The notes beneath the pieces are model-generated. The model had not been told where the DNA came from. It was given only the letters and a program-made list of their open reading frames with translations, and ran no database searches. From Sphingomonadales bacterium (GTDB taxonomy: Bacteria > Pseudomonadota > Alphaproteobacteria > Sphingomonadales > Sphingomonadaceae): DNA of 29,508 nucleotides. Within the stretch, counting starts at the first letter, position 1. The number at the start of each line of letters is the position of its first letter. Of this stretch, positions 7,421 through 16,142 are shown in pieces. The stretch covers positions 1 to 29,508 of the forward strand of contig JAGXGT010000089.1 of assembly GCA_024636595.1 (NCBI GenBank). Direction: 5' to 3'. Both the position numbers and the translations under genes were made by a program.

Positions 7421-8062
7421 TTACTTTTGGTGGATCAACATCCAAGCGTCCACCGCACGCGTCGCGCGCGCGCGCCTCTGATCCGCTGTCAGGTCGATTT
7501 TCTCGCCATAGCGAAGCAACAGATCCAAATGCCCCATGACCAGCCCAACAAACATTTCCGCCGATGCGATCGGGTCGGAACTTTGCATTTTGCCCTGGTC
7601 CATTGCGCTTTCCAGCAGTTTGGCCAGATTTTGGAGCAGCGCGCGAGGGCCATTGTCGAGGAAATATTGGCCGACCCTTGGATCCCGGCTCACTTCCGCA
7701 GCAAGAATCCGATCAAACCGCACCCTTTCATCCCGCGTCAGGAAATCCAGCATATTCTCTGCGGTATCTATCAAGACTTCGCGGACGCCTTTTGATTCCA
7801 GATTCTCGTCGACAAAATTCTGACTCAGATGGGCGCATTCCCCCTTCACCATTTCGGCGAATAAATTTTCCTTGGTTTTGAACCAGCTATAGATGGTGAC
7901 TTTTGATACTCCGGCGCGAGCCGCAATGGCTTCGATGCTCGACGCAGAAAAGCCGTTACCAAAAAACTCGGCCCGGGCCGCAGCCAGAATTTTGGTGATT
8001 TTTCGCTGGCTCGACGGTCGATCCGCTCGTTCTATTGCCAAATTGTCATCCGTGTCTGCCAC
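7421..8062 (-). CDS. TetR/AcrR-family repressor of the adjacent RND efflux operon
   Basis: 213 aa. The N-terminal helix-turn-helix is at about residues 39-62 (SSIEAIAARAGVSKVTIYSW followed by FKTKENLF), and the C-terminal half is an all-helical ligand and dimer domain. The start is GTG at 8062, supported by AAGAGGAG eight bases upstream. It is divergent from the OMF-MFP-RND operon, and two palindromes fill the space between, the classical layout of an efflux repressor that also controls itself. Ligand unknown. Confidence 0.9.
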   Translation of the reverse strand: MADTDDNLAIERADRPSSQRKITKILAAARAEFFGNGFSASSIEAIAARAGVSKVTIYSWFKTKENLFAEMVKGECAHLSQNFVDENLESKGVREVLIDTAENMLDFLTRDERVRFDRILAAEVSRDPRVGQYFLDNGPRALLQNLAKLLESAMDQGKMQSSDPIASAEMFVGLVMGHLDLLLRYGEKIDLTADQRRARATRAVDAWMLIHQK

Positions 8063-8096
8063 GGCCCACTCCTCTTGCAGCCACCTGGCTCAATAA

Positions 8097-8118
8097 AATT
8101 GAACGGTTACGTTCAATT
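8097..8118. promoter_or_regulatory. candidate TetR operator 1 (perfect 9-bp inverted repeat)
   Basis: AATTGAACG-gtta-CGTTCAATT is a perfect inverted repeat with 9-bp arms and a 4-base spacer. It lies between the divergent tetR and efflux operon starts. The layout is what is expected for binding of a TetR dimer. Confidence 0.7.
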
Positions 8119-8120
8119 AA

Positions 8121-8132
8121 AACGTTGACGTT
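8121..8132. promoter_or_regulatory. candidate TetR operator 2 (AACGT-tg-ACGTT)
   Basis: A second palindrome lies directly beside operator 1. CGTTCA recurs at 8110 and 8129, 19 bases apart (about two helix turns), so two repressor dimers could bind the same face. Weaker than operator 1. Confidence 0.5.
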
Positions 8133-8204
8133 CATTTTTATAACTGACATATTATATTATTGAGGCTTGGTAAAGTACAAGCCGATTCAATCGCGGATGA
8201 CTTT

Positions 8205-9698
8205 GTGAAAAACCGGTTCCACAATCCCATATATCTGTTGTTTGCAATCGCGACGGCCACAAGTGGCTGTGCGAGCATGGCACCTGATTCCACGGCACCG
8301 GAAATCGCAGCCGGCGTCCCTGCCGCATTCGACAAGACCGAAACCGACGGACCCTATCAGCCCGCCCGATGGTGGACCGCGTTTGAAGACCCGGTGCTCG
8401 ACAAGGTGCTGGACGAGGCGCTAGCCAAGAATCTGGATCTGGCCGAAGCATCGGCAAGGTTGCGCGCGGCGGAAGCGCGGGCGCGCTTGTCCAAAAGCGG
8501 CCTGTTCCCGCAAGTCAATGCCGGGCTGAACGGCAGCTATTCCGATTCTCCCACTGCAGGCACGAGTTTTGGAGCGATTGCCGGAGCGGGCGGGAGTCCG
8601 GGACGACTGCAGAACGAAACCTATTCTTCCAGTCTCACCTTTTCCTATGAACTCGATATCTGGGGCAAATTGCGCAATGATGCGCGGGCCGGCCGCGCCG
8701 ACGCAATTGCCGCTGCCGCCGATCTGCAGGCGGCCCGCCTGGCAGTGCTGGCGGAGAGCATCACCAGCTATTTTGATATTGCCGATGCGCGGCATCAAAT
8801 CGCGCTGACCACCAAGATAATCGATGTCCTTGGTGATCGTGTCGAGCAGACCGAAGACCGCTATCGCCGCGGTCTGGTGACATCCTTTGAACTCTATCAG
8901 GTCCGGCAGGATTTCCGAACGGTCCAGGCCAGTCTACCACAGCGGGAAAGTCAATTGGCGGCTACCGAGGGACAGTTGGCGGTGCTGGTGGGCCGATATT
9001 CAAACAATATGGCTGAACTTATCGGCAAGTCACTCTCGCCGAAATTGATCTTTGAGCCAGTGCCTGCCGGTCTGCCGATTGATCTTCTGACCCAGCGACC
9101 GGATGTTTTTGCGGAAAGCCAGCGGCTGGAATCCGCGCGCTATAATCTGGGCGCAAGACGGGCGGAGCGTTTTCCGGCGCTCAGCCTTTCTGCTGGCAGC
9201 GGCAGCCAGGCCGGCAGCCCGTCGGATGCGCTGAACATCTTTGACAACTGGATATTGAATTTGGGCGCTGGCTTGACCGCACCGCTGTTTCAGGGCGGAC
9301 GGATCAAAGCCAATATCGAAGTCGCCGATGCCCAATATGCCCAACAGACAGCGGTCTATGCGCGCACCATCCTGACTGCCTATCAGGAGGTGGGAACGGC
9401 AATCGAACGCTACGAAGAAGAGCGGCAACGCTACCGGTTCCTGTTCTCGCAGCTGGATGAGGCGCAAGCAACAGCTGCACTGCAATCCCGTCGCTTTGCC
9501 AATGGCGTCGGTAGCTATGTCGACTATCTCGACGCGTTGCGGGCACAATATCAGGTGCAATCCTCATTATCGTCAGCCGCGCGCGACGTGGCACTGGCAA
9601 GGCTCGGGGTGCACCGCGCTCTGGGCGGGAGCTGGGACGCAGTACCGCGCGCGCCCGATATCATGACCAGACCTCCAGCCCGTCAGGGAGATAAATAA
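8205..9698 (+). CDS. outer membrane efflux lipoprotein, NodT/TolC family
   Basis: About 497 aa. The outer membrane channel of a tripartite pump. The N-terminus has a lipoprotein signal with a lipobox ending SGC (Cys22), followed by the OMF repeat regions: PARWWTAFEDPVLDKVLDEAL early, the duplicated coiled-coil segments, and DLLTQRPDVFAESQRLESA, a NodT hallmark. I chose GTG 8205 because it gives a proper lipoprotein signal (short basic start, hydrophobic core, lipobox); the frame is open upstream to a TTG at 8160. One base row later (GTG 9699) the fusion protein gene begins, with no gap after the stop. Confidence 0.92.
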   Translation: MKNRFHNPIYLLFAIATATSGCASMAPDSTAPEIAAGVPAAFDKTETDGPYQPARWWTAFEDPVLDKVLDEALAKNLDLAEASARLRAAEARARLSKSGLFPQVNAGLNGSYSDSPTAGTSFGAIAGAGGSPGRLQNETYSSSLTFSYELDIWGKLRNDARAGRADAIAAAADLQAARLAVLAESITSYFDIADARHQIALTTKIIDVLGDRVEQTEDRYRRGLVTSFELYQVRQDFRTVQASLPQRESQLAATEGQLAVLVGRYSNNMAELIGKSLSPKLIFEPVPAGLPIDLLTQRPDVFAESQRLESARYNLGARRAERFPALSLSAGSGSQAGSPSDALNIFDNWILNLGAGLTAPLFQGGRIKANIEVADAQYAQQTAVYARTILTAYQEVGTAIERYEEERQRYRFLFSQLDEAQATAALQSRRFANGVGSYVDYLDALRAQYQVQSSLSSAARDVALARLGVHRALGGSWDAVPRAPDIMTRPPARQGDK

Positions 9699-11078
9699 GT
9701 GCAAAGGCAACGCGTACTCGGCGGCCTGATCCTGCTCGGGGCAATAGTGATTGCCGCCATTCTGATCCTGCTCCGCGCCGAACCGGAAGAGAAACCCCAG
9801 GAGGAGTTAATTCCGCTGGTCGAGGCCGAGGCGCTGGAAATCCGTTCGGGCAATCTGATGGTCACGGGCGCCGGCACCGTCCGGGCGCGCGAGGAATTGA
9901 CGCTCGCAGCGGAAGTCGCCGGCAAGCTGGTCTATGTCAATCCGGACCTGCGCGAAGGACAACGCGTCGCGCAGGGCGCGGTTCTGTTTCGCATCGATAC
10001 GTCCGATTACCGGAATGCCGTGCAAACCGCGCAAGCCGATGTCGCATCGCAAGGCGTCACCCTGCTGCAGGCGCAAGAGGAGGTGGCGTTGGCGAAAGCC
10101 GAACTGGATCGGTTCCAGCAGCGCGGTGTTAGTGGCGGCAATGCCTATGCCAGTGTCGACAGCAGCGACTATGCGGCGCAAATATTACCACCGGATGTTT
10201 TGGCCAAAAAAGCCGCGCCAAGCGGGTCGCAGGCCAAACAGAAAATCGTCACCAACGGCCTAGCGACGCGGCAACCGCAGCTGCAATCTGCCCGGGCCGG
10301 ATTGCGCCGGGCGCAGGCCAATCTCGCCAACGCCCAGACTGCCCTGCAGCGCACCGTGGTTCGCGCACCTTTTTCCGGGATCGTCCGGACCGAAGACATC
10401 GCCGTCGGCAGCTATGTGCAGCCCGGCCAATCCCTGGGTTCAATGGTCGGCACCGCGGATTATGAGGCGGTCATTCCCTTGTCGGAGAAAGAGGCTGCGC
10501 TGATCCCGCAATTGTTTCGTGCTGGCGCTGGCAACCGGATCGAAGCGACGGTATTTTCCGACTATGGCGGCGTCCGCTATCGCTGGGCCGCCTATGTCGA
10601 TCGGGTGAATGGTGTATTGAATCCCCAGACGCGGACGATCGACGTGTTTCTGCGGATCCCCAATCCGATCCGGGGTGGTGCGCCAGCCGCCGTGGCACAG
10701 AATGCGGGGAAGGCAGCGACCGCGTCGTCCGCCCCTCCCCTGTTCGTCGGCAGCTTTGTCGCAGCGGAAATCACCGGCCAGACTCTGGATGAATATGCCG
10801 TCTTACCGCTGGCTGCTCTGAGAGCGGGCAACAAATTGTGGCTGGTCCGGGATGGAAAATTACACATCGTGACCGCGGACATTTATCAGCGAACCGACAA
10901 GACAGCACTGATCAGCACCGAGGGTCTGGGCGCAAAGCCAGTGGCCATTGTCGGCAACCTGAAAGTGGCAACCGAAGGACTGCGGGTCAGAGTTGCCCAG
11001 CCACGGGCACCCGCAAAGCCGTCGATTGCCGCCAAGAGCAAGGCAAAAACTGACGCGAAAGCCAAATCGGCGGAATGA
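9699..11078 (+). CDS. RND efflux membrane fusion protein (HlyD/AcrA family)
   Basis: 459 aa periplasmic adaptor. There is an N-terminal membrane anchor (about residues 7-24), a lipoyl half-motif EVAGKLVYVNPDLREGQRV, a long helical hairpin and the second lipoyl half RTVVRAPFSGIVRTEDIAVG. The hairpin carries an atypical stretch (residues about 148-185, including the sequence AQILPPDVLAKKA), and the C-terminus is a Lys/Ala-rich tail. It starts with GTG 9699 right after the OMF stop, with AGGGAG eight bases before. The end overlaps the RND gene start by four bases, so the three pump genes form one operon. Confidence 0.92.
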   Translation: MQRQRVLGGLILLGAIVIAAILILLRAEPEEKPQEELIPLVEAEALEIRSGNLMVTGAGTVRAREELTLAAEVAGKLVYVNPDLREGQRVAQGAVLFRIDTSDYRNAVQTAQADVASQGVTLLQAQEEVALAKAELDRFQQRGVSGGNAYASVDSSDYAAQILPPDVLAKKAAPSGSQAKQKIVTNGLATRQPQLQSARAGLRRAQANLANAQTALQRTVVRAPFSGIVRTEDIAVGSYVQPGQSLGSMVGTADYEAVIPLSEKEAALIPQLFRAGAGNRIEATVFSDYGGVRYRWAAYVDRVNGVLNPQTRTIDVFLRIPNPIRGGAPAAVAQNAGKAATASSAPPLFVGSFVAAEITGQTLDEYAVLPLAALRAGNKLWLVRDGKLHIVTADIYQRTDKTALISTEGLGAKPVAIVGNLKVATEGLRVRVAQPRAPAKPSIAAKSKAKTDAKAKSAE

Positions 11079-14000
11079 ACAAGCCAACCGATCAGGATCC
11101 CGCCCCGCCGGAGCAGTCGAGCAAGGAAGTGATGGAACAGCGCGGCATCGTGGCGTTCATGGCGCGCAACGGGGTGGCAGCCAATCTGCTGATGATTTTC
11201 CTGATCGTCGCGGGCATCATGTCTTACCGGACGATCGTGCAGGAAGTTTTCGCGGAAAATAGCCTGGACACGGTCCAGATCAGTGTCGCCTATCCCGGGG
11301 CGACGCCGGACGAGATCGAGGAATCGATCATCCAGAAGATCGAAGAAGCGGTGGAAGCCGTCGAGAATGTCAAAGAGATCAAGTCAACCGCCGCGGAAAA
11401 TGTCGGCACGGTATCGGTCGAACTGGAATTGGGCACGGATATTGATCGAGCGCTGGATGACCTCAAGGCCGAGATCGACCAGATTCAGTCTTTCCCGGAT
11501 GACGCCGAGGAACCCGATGTTCGCGAGCTGACGACCAGGCAAAGCGTGGTCCGCATTGCCATTTTTGGCGACGTATCCGAGAACGCGCTGAAGGAAACCG
11601 CCCACCGCCTAGAGGATGCGCTGGCCGCGCTGCCGGAAATTTCCTTTGTCGATACCAGCTCGATCCGCGATTACGAAGTGTCCATAGAGGTGCCGCAAGA
11701 TACGTTGCAGGCCTTTGGGCTGTCGCTCAATGACATATCGCGGACGGTTGCCGCCAGCAGTCTGGATAGCCCCGCCGGCTCGATCGATACCGAGACCGAA
11801 GAAGTCCGCGTCCGGACCATCGGGCAAAATTATAACCAGAAAAATTTCGAACATATCGTGCTGGTCAGCAATGAAAATGGCGCCATGATCCGGCTCGGGC
11901 AGATCGCAAATATCCGCGACGAGTTTGAGGATTCCGACCTTGTCTCGCTGTACAACGGCAAGCCGGTCGCTTTTGTCGAGGTGTTCCGGACCAGCGACGA
12001 GCGCGTGCTCGACGTCTCCCGCGCCACCAAGGACTATCTCGAAGGCGAATTTGCGCATTCCTTGCCGGAGGGCATTTCCTACGCGATCTGGAGCGATGAC
12101 AGCGAGCTGCTCGATGATCGCCTGAGCCTGTTGCTGAAGAACGCAGCCATCGGCCTGTTCCTTGTTTTGCTGGCGCTCACCCTGTTCCTCGATATCCGCC
12201 TGGCGGGGTGGACCGCGCTGGGCATTGGCGTGACCTTTATCGGTGCGATTTTCCTGCTCGATATCGCGGGTTCCAGCATCAACATGTTCTCCCTGTTCGG
12301 TTTCATCTTGGCACTGGGGCTGGTGGTGGATGACGCGATTGTCGTTGGCGAAAGCGTCTATGCCCGCCGCGAAAGCGGGCGCACCGGTATGGGAGCGGCG
12401 ATCAGCGGCGCGCGGCGGGTCACCGTGCCGGTTATCTTTGCGGTGCTGACGACGGTCGCGGCCTTTTCTCCGCTGTTCGCCATCGGCGGTGCCATCGGCA
12501 AGATATTGGCCGATATTCCGCTGGTCGTGGTGTCCGTCCTGTTCCTGTCGCTGGTGGAAAGCCTGTTGATCCTGCCCAACCATCTTAGCCACTTGCCAGC
12601 CCCCGGCACGGTCAACCGCAACCCGGTAACGCGCTTTTTCGAGCGGGTTCAGGAGAAGGTCGATGTCTATTATCAGGCCTTCGTCAACGGCCCGCTCGAT
12701 CGGGCAGTGCGCTATTCTGTTCGCATGCCGTTCGTCATACTGGCTGGCAGTGTCGCATTGCTGATCATCATCGGATCGCTGGTACCGGCCGGCATCATCA
12801 AAAGTTCCTTCTTTCCCGCCATTGAGGCGGATGTCGTCACCGCCAGTCTGGAGATGCCGGCCGGAACGACGATTGCAGAAACCGAGAGAATTGCCCGCCT
12901 GATCGAACAGGGAGGTCGCGAAGCCTATGCGAAATTTGAAGCGCGCGCCGATGAGCGCGATCCGTCGCCCTTGCGCGCTATCTTCACGCTCGTCGGAAAG
13001 GCCCCGCGAGCCTCCGGACCCAATGCCCAAAGCGGCGGTTTTGCTTCCAATATTGCCAGCGTTCAATTCAGCTTCATTCCCGGCGATCAGCGGGAGCTGG
13101 CATCACGGGATTTCGAGAATGCCTGGCGGGAAACCGTCGGTCCGATCGTCGAAGCACGCTCGCTGGTCTTTGCTTCCGACCTTATCTCGATTGGCGCACC
13201 GGTTGATGTCCAGATTTCCGATCCCGATCCGGCGGTGGTGGAAGCCGCTTCCACGAGACTGATGGAACGGCTGAACCGCTTTGCCGGCGTATTCGATATC
13301 GAAAGCGATCAGGATGAAGGGCTGACGGAAATCCAGCTGCGGCTGAAACCCGAGGCCCGTTCGCTGGGTGTCACCTTGCAGGACGTGGCGCTGCAGGTGC
13401 GTGCGGCGTTCTTCGGTAGCGAGGCGCTGCGCGTGCAGCGGGGCCAGGAAGATATGCGCGTCTATATCCGGCTGCCGGAAGCGGAACGCAATTCGATTGT
13501 CGATGTCGAACGGTTTCGCGTCCGCGTGCCCGGCGGCGAAGTCCCGCTTGCCACCCTGGCCGACGTGTCCTTTGGCCAGGCACCAGCGATCATCCGCCGG
13601 ACCGATGGGAGGCGGATCACGACGGTGACCGCCGACATCGACACAAATATTGTGACCGGTCAGGAAATTGCCACCGCCCTGACCAATGAGATCATGCCCG
13701 CCTTGCAAGCGGACTATCCGCAATTGCTGTATAGTTTCGGCGGCGAACAGCAGGAGCAGCAGGATTCGTTCGGTGATCTCGGGCTCGCCTTTCTCGCTGC
13801 GTTGCTGATGATCTATGCCCTGCTGGCGATTCCGTTCCGCTCCTATTTGCAACCGCTAATCATCATGGCGGTAATCCCGTTCGGAATCATTGGCGCGTTG
13901 ATCGGCCACCTTATCCTCGGGCTCCCGCTGGGCATACTCAGCATGTTCGGCATGATCGCCTTGTCAGGGGTTATCGTGAACGGCTCGCTCATCCTGATCG

Positions 14001-14311
14001 ATTTCATCAACGAAAATCTGCGCAACGGCATGGAAATTGAAGAGGCGATCATCAGCGCGACCAAATCACGGTTCCGACCGATCATGCTGACCTCGCTGAC
14101 GACTTTTCTGGGTGTCGCTCCCATCACTTTCGAAACCAGCCTGCAGGCGCAGTTTCTGATTCCAATGTCAGCAAGCCTCGGCTTCGGGGTATTGTTCGGC
14201 GCGATCATCCTGCAATTGTTGATCCCGGCCCTGACCATATTGGAACATGTCGGCAAGCGGCGGGTCAAGCAATATTGGAAAAATCTAACCGCGCATCCCT
14301 CTCAGGCCTGA
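11075..14311 (+). CDS. RND multidrug-type efflux transporter (AcrB/HAE family)
   Basis: 1078 aa inner membrane proton-driven pump with the expected 12 transmembrane segments and two large periplasmic loops (after TM1 and after TM7). The proton-relay Asp pair is present in LALGLVVDDAIVVGESVY (TM4). The C-terminal half repeats the pattern (FGMIALSGVIVNGSLILIDF). A 27-residue polar extension precedes TM1. ATG 11075 overlaps the fusion protein stop (ATGA). Transport substrate cannot be read; the divergent TetR gene suggests induction by the exported compound. Confidence 0.94.
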   Translation: MNKPTDQDPAPPEQSSKEVMEQRGIVAFMARNGVAANLLMIFLIVAGIMSYRTIVQEVFAENSLDTVQISVAYPGATPDEIEESIIQKIEEAVEAVENVKEIKSTAAENVGTVSVELELGTDIDRALDDLKAEIDQIQSFPDDAEEPDVRELTTRQSVVRIAIFGDVSENALKETAHRLEDALAALPEISFVDTSSIRDYEVSIEVPQDTLQAFGLSLNDISRTVAASSLDSPAGSIDTETEEVRVRTIGQNYNQKNFEHIVLVSNENGAMIRLGQIANIRDEFEDSDLVSLYNGKPVAFVEVFRTSDERVLDVSRATKDYLEGEFAHSLPEGISYAIWSDDSELLDDRLSLLLKNAAIGLFLVLLALTLFLDIRLAGWTALGIGVTFIGAIFLLDIAGSSINMFSLFGFILALGLVVDDAIVVGESVYARRESGRTGMGAAISGARRVTVPVIFAVLTTVAAFSPLFAIGGAIGKILADIPLVVVSVLFLSLVESLLILPNHLSHLPAPGTVNRNPVTRFFERVQEKVDVYYQAFVNGPLDRAVRYSVRMPFVILAGSVALLIIIGSLVPAGIIKSSFFPAIEADVVTASLEMPAGTTIAETERIARLIEQGGREAYAKFEARADERDPSPLRAIFTLVGKAPRASGPNAQSGGFASNIASVQFSFIPGDQRELASRDFENAWRETVGPIVEARSLVFASDLISIGAPVDVQISDPDPAVVEAASTRLMERLNRFAGVFDIESDQDEGLTEIQLRLKPEARSLGVTLQDVALQVRAAFFGSEALRVQRGQEDMRVYIRLPEAERNSIVDVERFRVRVPGGEVPLATLADVSFGQAPAIIRRTDGRRITTVTADIDTNIVTGQEIATALTNEIMPALQADYPQLLYSFGGEQQEQQDSFGDLGLAFLAALLMIYALLAIPFRSYLQPLIIMAVIPFGIIGALIGHLILGLPLGILSMFGMIALSGVIVNGSLILIDFINENLRNGMEIEEAIISATKSRFRPIMLTSLTTFLGVAPITFETSLQAQFLIPMSASLGFGVLFGAIILQLLIPALTILEHVGKRRVKQYWKNLTAHPSQA

Positions 14312-14323
14312 TGTCCGGCGGCG

Positions 14324-14372
14324 CAGCAAGAATAGGGATCAGTACCCGACGGTGATCCATCAATCCTTGCTG
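14324..14372. terminator. possible terminator hairpin after the RND operon
   Basis: CAGCAAG (14324-14330) pairs with CTTGCTG (14366-14372), with an inner stem GGATCA/TGATCC (14336-14341 with 14353-14358), and TTTT follows on the + strand. It overlaps the last codons of the convergent DUF1971 gene. The U run is short, so this is tentative. Confidence 0.4.
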
Positions 14373-14665
14373 TTTTCCTCTGGCATGGGATGTTCCCGGT
14401 AAAACTCGACCTGCATCTTCATCGGGCCGGTCAGGCGGACGAAATGCGGTGCCTGCGGCGGGATCGGCGCGGGATCGTCGAGCGTTACCAGCCGCTGTGA
14501 TGGTGGATCGATAAAGACCAGTTCGACCGTGCCTTCCAGCACGCGCAGCAGGCCCCATGTGCCATCTTTGGTGCTATGCTCGTTGCGCAGGGCGTCCGGC
14601 AGGCTGATCTCATCGAATATTGGTGAAGCGCCATAAGGTGGCGCTGGCTTGGCAGTGCCGGGCAT
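14360..14665 (-). CDS. DUF1971 (TehB-like/cupin) protein in the NO-response operon
   Basis: 101 aa small cytoplasmic protein of the DUF1971 family, sometimes annotated as tellurite-resistance-like and predicted to be a cupin-type beta barrel. Family features seen: a SLPDALRNEHSTKDGTWGLL block, LEGTVELVF, the PIPPQAPHFVRL segment and VEFYREHP at the end. It overlaps the upstream membrane protein gene by one base (TGATG), so it is the third gene of the globin operon. DUF1971 genes often sit in NsrR regulons; the biochemical role is not known to me. Confidence 0.82.
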   Translation of the reverse strand: MPGTAKPAPPYGASPIFDEISLPDALRNEHSTKDGTWGLLRVLEGTVELVFIDPPSQRLVTLDDPAPIPPQAPHFVRLTGPMKMQVEFYREHPMPEENSKD

Positions 14666-15108
14666 CAGATCACAGCCCGGATTATAGCAAATGCGCAGGC
14701 AAAGACGGCCAGCAATATCGGGACCGTCAAGATCTGGGCATAAGCGGCTGTATTGTCCATCCAGCCGGTCTGCGTGTCCATGCCGCCGATGGAATCTTTC
14801 GTGGGCAATGCTTTCCGTTCGGCGGCACTTACGTTGTTGAGAACCGCAGCGGTGCCGAAATACATGACGGTATAGGTGATGCTGATTAGCAGCGCGAATA
14901 TCGCCGCCGTACCATGGCCTGTGGCGACGAATAACGCCGTGAAGAACAGAGCATAAGAACCGAACATCGTGATCCAGACCGAAGCGGGCAGTTCAAAGGT
15001 TCGGCTCTCATGCGACGGTGCCCGGTAGCGCTCGGACAGGTCCTGCATTTCGGCATTGATTTCAGCGGTGATCGCCTGTCCGCCTTCAATTTGAAAATCC
15101 ATCAACAT
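14665..15108 (-). CDS. uncharacterised three-helix membrane protein of the NO-response operon
   Basis: 147 aa. About 40 hydrophilic residues lead into three predicted transmembrane segments (SVWITMFGSYALFFTALFVA; AAIFALLISITYTVMYFGTA; ILTVPILLAVFACAFAIIRA). A polar loop of about 30 residues (AAERKALPTKDSIGGMDTQT) separates TM2 and TM3. I do not recognise a named family. ATG 15108 has AGGAG eight bases upstream and overlaps the globin stop by seven bases; ATG 15102 is an alternative start. Sandwiched between a globin and a DUF1971 gene, it probably takes part in nitric oxide defence or respiration, but this is inference. Confidence 0.78.
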   Translation of the reverse strand: MLMDFQIEGGQAITAEINAEMQDLSERYRAPSHESRTFELPASVWITMFGSYALFFTALFVATGHGTAAIFALLISITYTVMYFGTAAVLNNVSAAERKALPTKDSIGGMDTQTGWMDNTAAYAQILTVPILLAVFACAFAIIRAVI

Positions 15109-15566
15109 GATTGCTTCTCCTTGGGTTTGGAAATGGCATCGAGACCGCCGCGCTGGACCTTGATGCCGGTCAGCAGGCTGGATGCGATCCGCTCGGCAGC
15201 CTCGCGAAAAACCAGTGCCGCCGCATCATTGGGTGCGACGTCCTCCACCACCTGGTTCCACAGCACCAGCCAGCGATCAAAATGCTTGGTTTCGAGGCCG
15301 CCGACGGCAATATGCTTGAGCATGGCATTGCCGCGAAAACGGCCGGACTCCAGCGTCACCGAAGCCCAGAAGTCTTTCATCCGGGCAAGGTGCGGCGTCC
15401 AGTCGGCGACATGGGATTCGAATATCGGGCCGAGCATCGCGTCACTGCGGATGGCGCCGTAGAAAGTCTCGACCAGATTGGAAATCAGAGCGTCATTGAT
15501 GCCCAGAGCGTTGGCTTGTGCGGTCTTTTTCGCTCTGGCGCGTTCGGCATAGCTTGGTTCGGTCAT
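15102..15566 (-). CDS. group III truncated hemoglobin
   Basis: 154 aa heme protein of the 2/2 globin superfamily, group III (Ctb-like). Such globins bind O2 and NO and are linked to nitrosative stress defence. Features seen: ISNLVETFYGAIRSDAMLGP (helices A-B/E region), DWTPHLARMKDFWASVTL, and FRGNAMLKHIAVGGLETKHF leading into DRWLVLW; the H in the MLKH segment is the likely proximal His. I chose ATG 15566 because the globin homology begins there and the NsrR-like palindrome lies just upstream; further in-frame ATGs exist at 15590 and 15620. First gene of the leftward operon. Confidence 0.88.
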   Translation of the reverse strand: MTEPSYAERARAKKTAQANALGINDALISNLVETFYGAIRSDAMLGPIFESHVADWTPHLARMKDFWASVTLESGRFRGNAMLKHIAVGGLETKHFDRWLVLWNQVVEDVAPNDAAALVFREAAERIASSLLTGIKVQRGGLDAISKPKEKQSC

Positions 15567-15581
15567 GATCTCGACTCGGTT

Positions 15582-15604
15582 AAGATGCATTTCATATGCA
15601 CTGT
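15582..15604. promoter_or_regulatory. candidate NsrR binding site (AAGATGCATTT-c-ATATGCACTGT)
   Basis: The left half matches the known NsrR half-site AAGATGCATTT exactly, and the right half is a partial inverted copy. It lies between the globin and nsrR genes. A weak sigma70-type promoter for the globin (TTGCCA at 15620-15615, TATGAA at 15596-15591, minus strand) would be blocked by a protein bound here. Confidence 0.65.
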
Positions 15605-15621
15605 TTATGCCGCTTGGCAAT

Positions 15622-15647
15622 TAAATGCAATATATGATATGCATCTT
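15622..15647. promoter_or_regulatory. second NsrR-like site next to nsrR (ATGCA ... ATATGCATCTT)
   Basis: 15637-15647 is an inverted NsrR half-site (ATATGCATCTT). A partner ATGCA at 15625 is spaced three bases wider than in the first site, so affinity may differ. It ends just before the nsrR start codon at 15650, suggesting autoregulation. Confidence 0.45.
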
Positions 15648-15649
15648 TT

Positions 15650-16075
15650 ATGAGATTATCCGTTCAAACCGATTATGCGCTGCGCACATTGATGTATCTC
15701 GCCGCGCATGAGGGCCATCGTTCGATCGCCGAAATCGCCGAGCAATATGGCATTTCGAAAAACCATTTGATGAAGGTGGCGCAACGGCTGGCAGCGGAAG
15801 GCTTTGTCGATAGCGTTCGCGGGCGCAGCGGCGGATTGCGGCTCAACCAACCCGCCGATACGATCAATGTCGGCCGAGTGGTCCGCACGTTTGAGGACTA
15901 TGGCGCATTCGTGGAATGTTTCGATGCCGCGGCCGGCGGCTGTATTGTTACGCCCGTATGCGGTTTACGGCATGTTCTCGCCGGCGGTATCGACGCCTTC
16001 CTGAACCATCTCGACGGATTCACCGTCGCCGACCTGGTTGGCGACAAGACCCGGTTTCGGTCCGTCTGGGACTAG
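15650..16075 (+). CDS. nsrR: NsrR-type Rrf2 family nitric oxide-sensing repressor
   Basis: 141 aa winged-helix regulator. The N-terminus MRLSVQTDYALRTLMYLA and the helix-turn-helix (SIAEIAEQYGISKNHLMKVA) are typical of NsrR. The [Fe-S] ligands are Cys90, Cys98 and Cys104 (ECF..., GGCIVTPVCGL), giving Cx7Cx5C, with slightly wider first spacing than in E. coli NsrR. The family loses DNA binding when its cluster reacts with NO. It is divergent from the globin operon, and NsrR-like palindromes lie between, so it most likely represses that operon and itself. Confidence 0.88.
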   Translation: MRLSVQTDYALRTLMYLAAHEGHRSIAEIAEQYGISKNHLMKVAQRLAAEGFVDSVRGRSGGLRLNQPADTINVGRVVRTFEDYGAFVECFDAAAGGCIVTPVCGLRHVLAGGIDAFLNHLDGFTVADLVGDKTRFRSVWD

Positions 16076-16142
16076 TTTTCCCCAAGGCAAAAATTTGCAA
16101 TATTCTGGTCCATTGACGCCGAAACCATGTATCAGCGCTGTC

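Noticed and set aside
7436..7480. Alternating GC run (cgcgcgcgcg) near 7461-7475 as a possible Z-DNA or repeat feature
   Set aside because: Short and within the C-terminal codons of the TetR gene (Arg/Ala-rich), so ordinary coding explains it.
11609..13066. 485-codon open frame on the minus strand inside the RND gene
   Set aside because: It is fully antisense to the strongly conserved RND transporter and its translation is polar, low-complexity (Gln/Asp/Arg-rich) and unlike any family.
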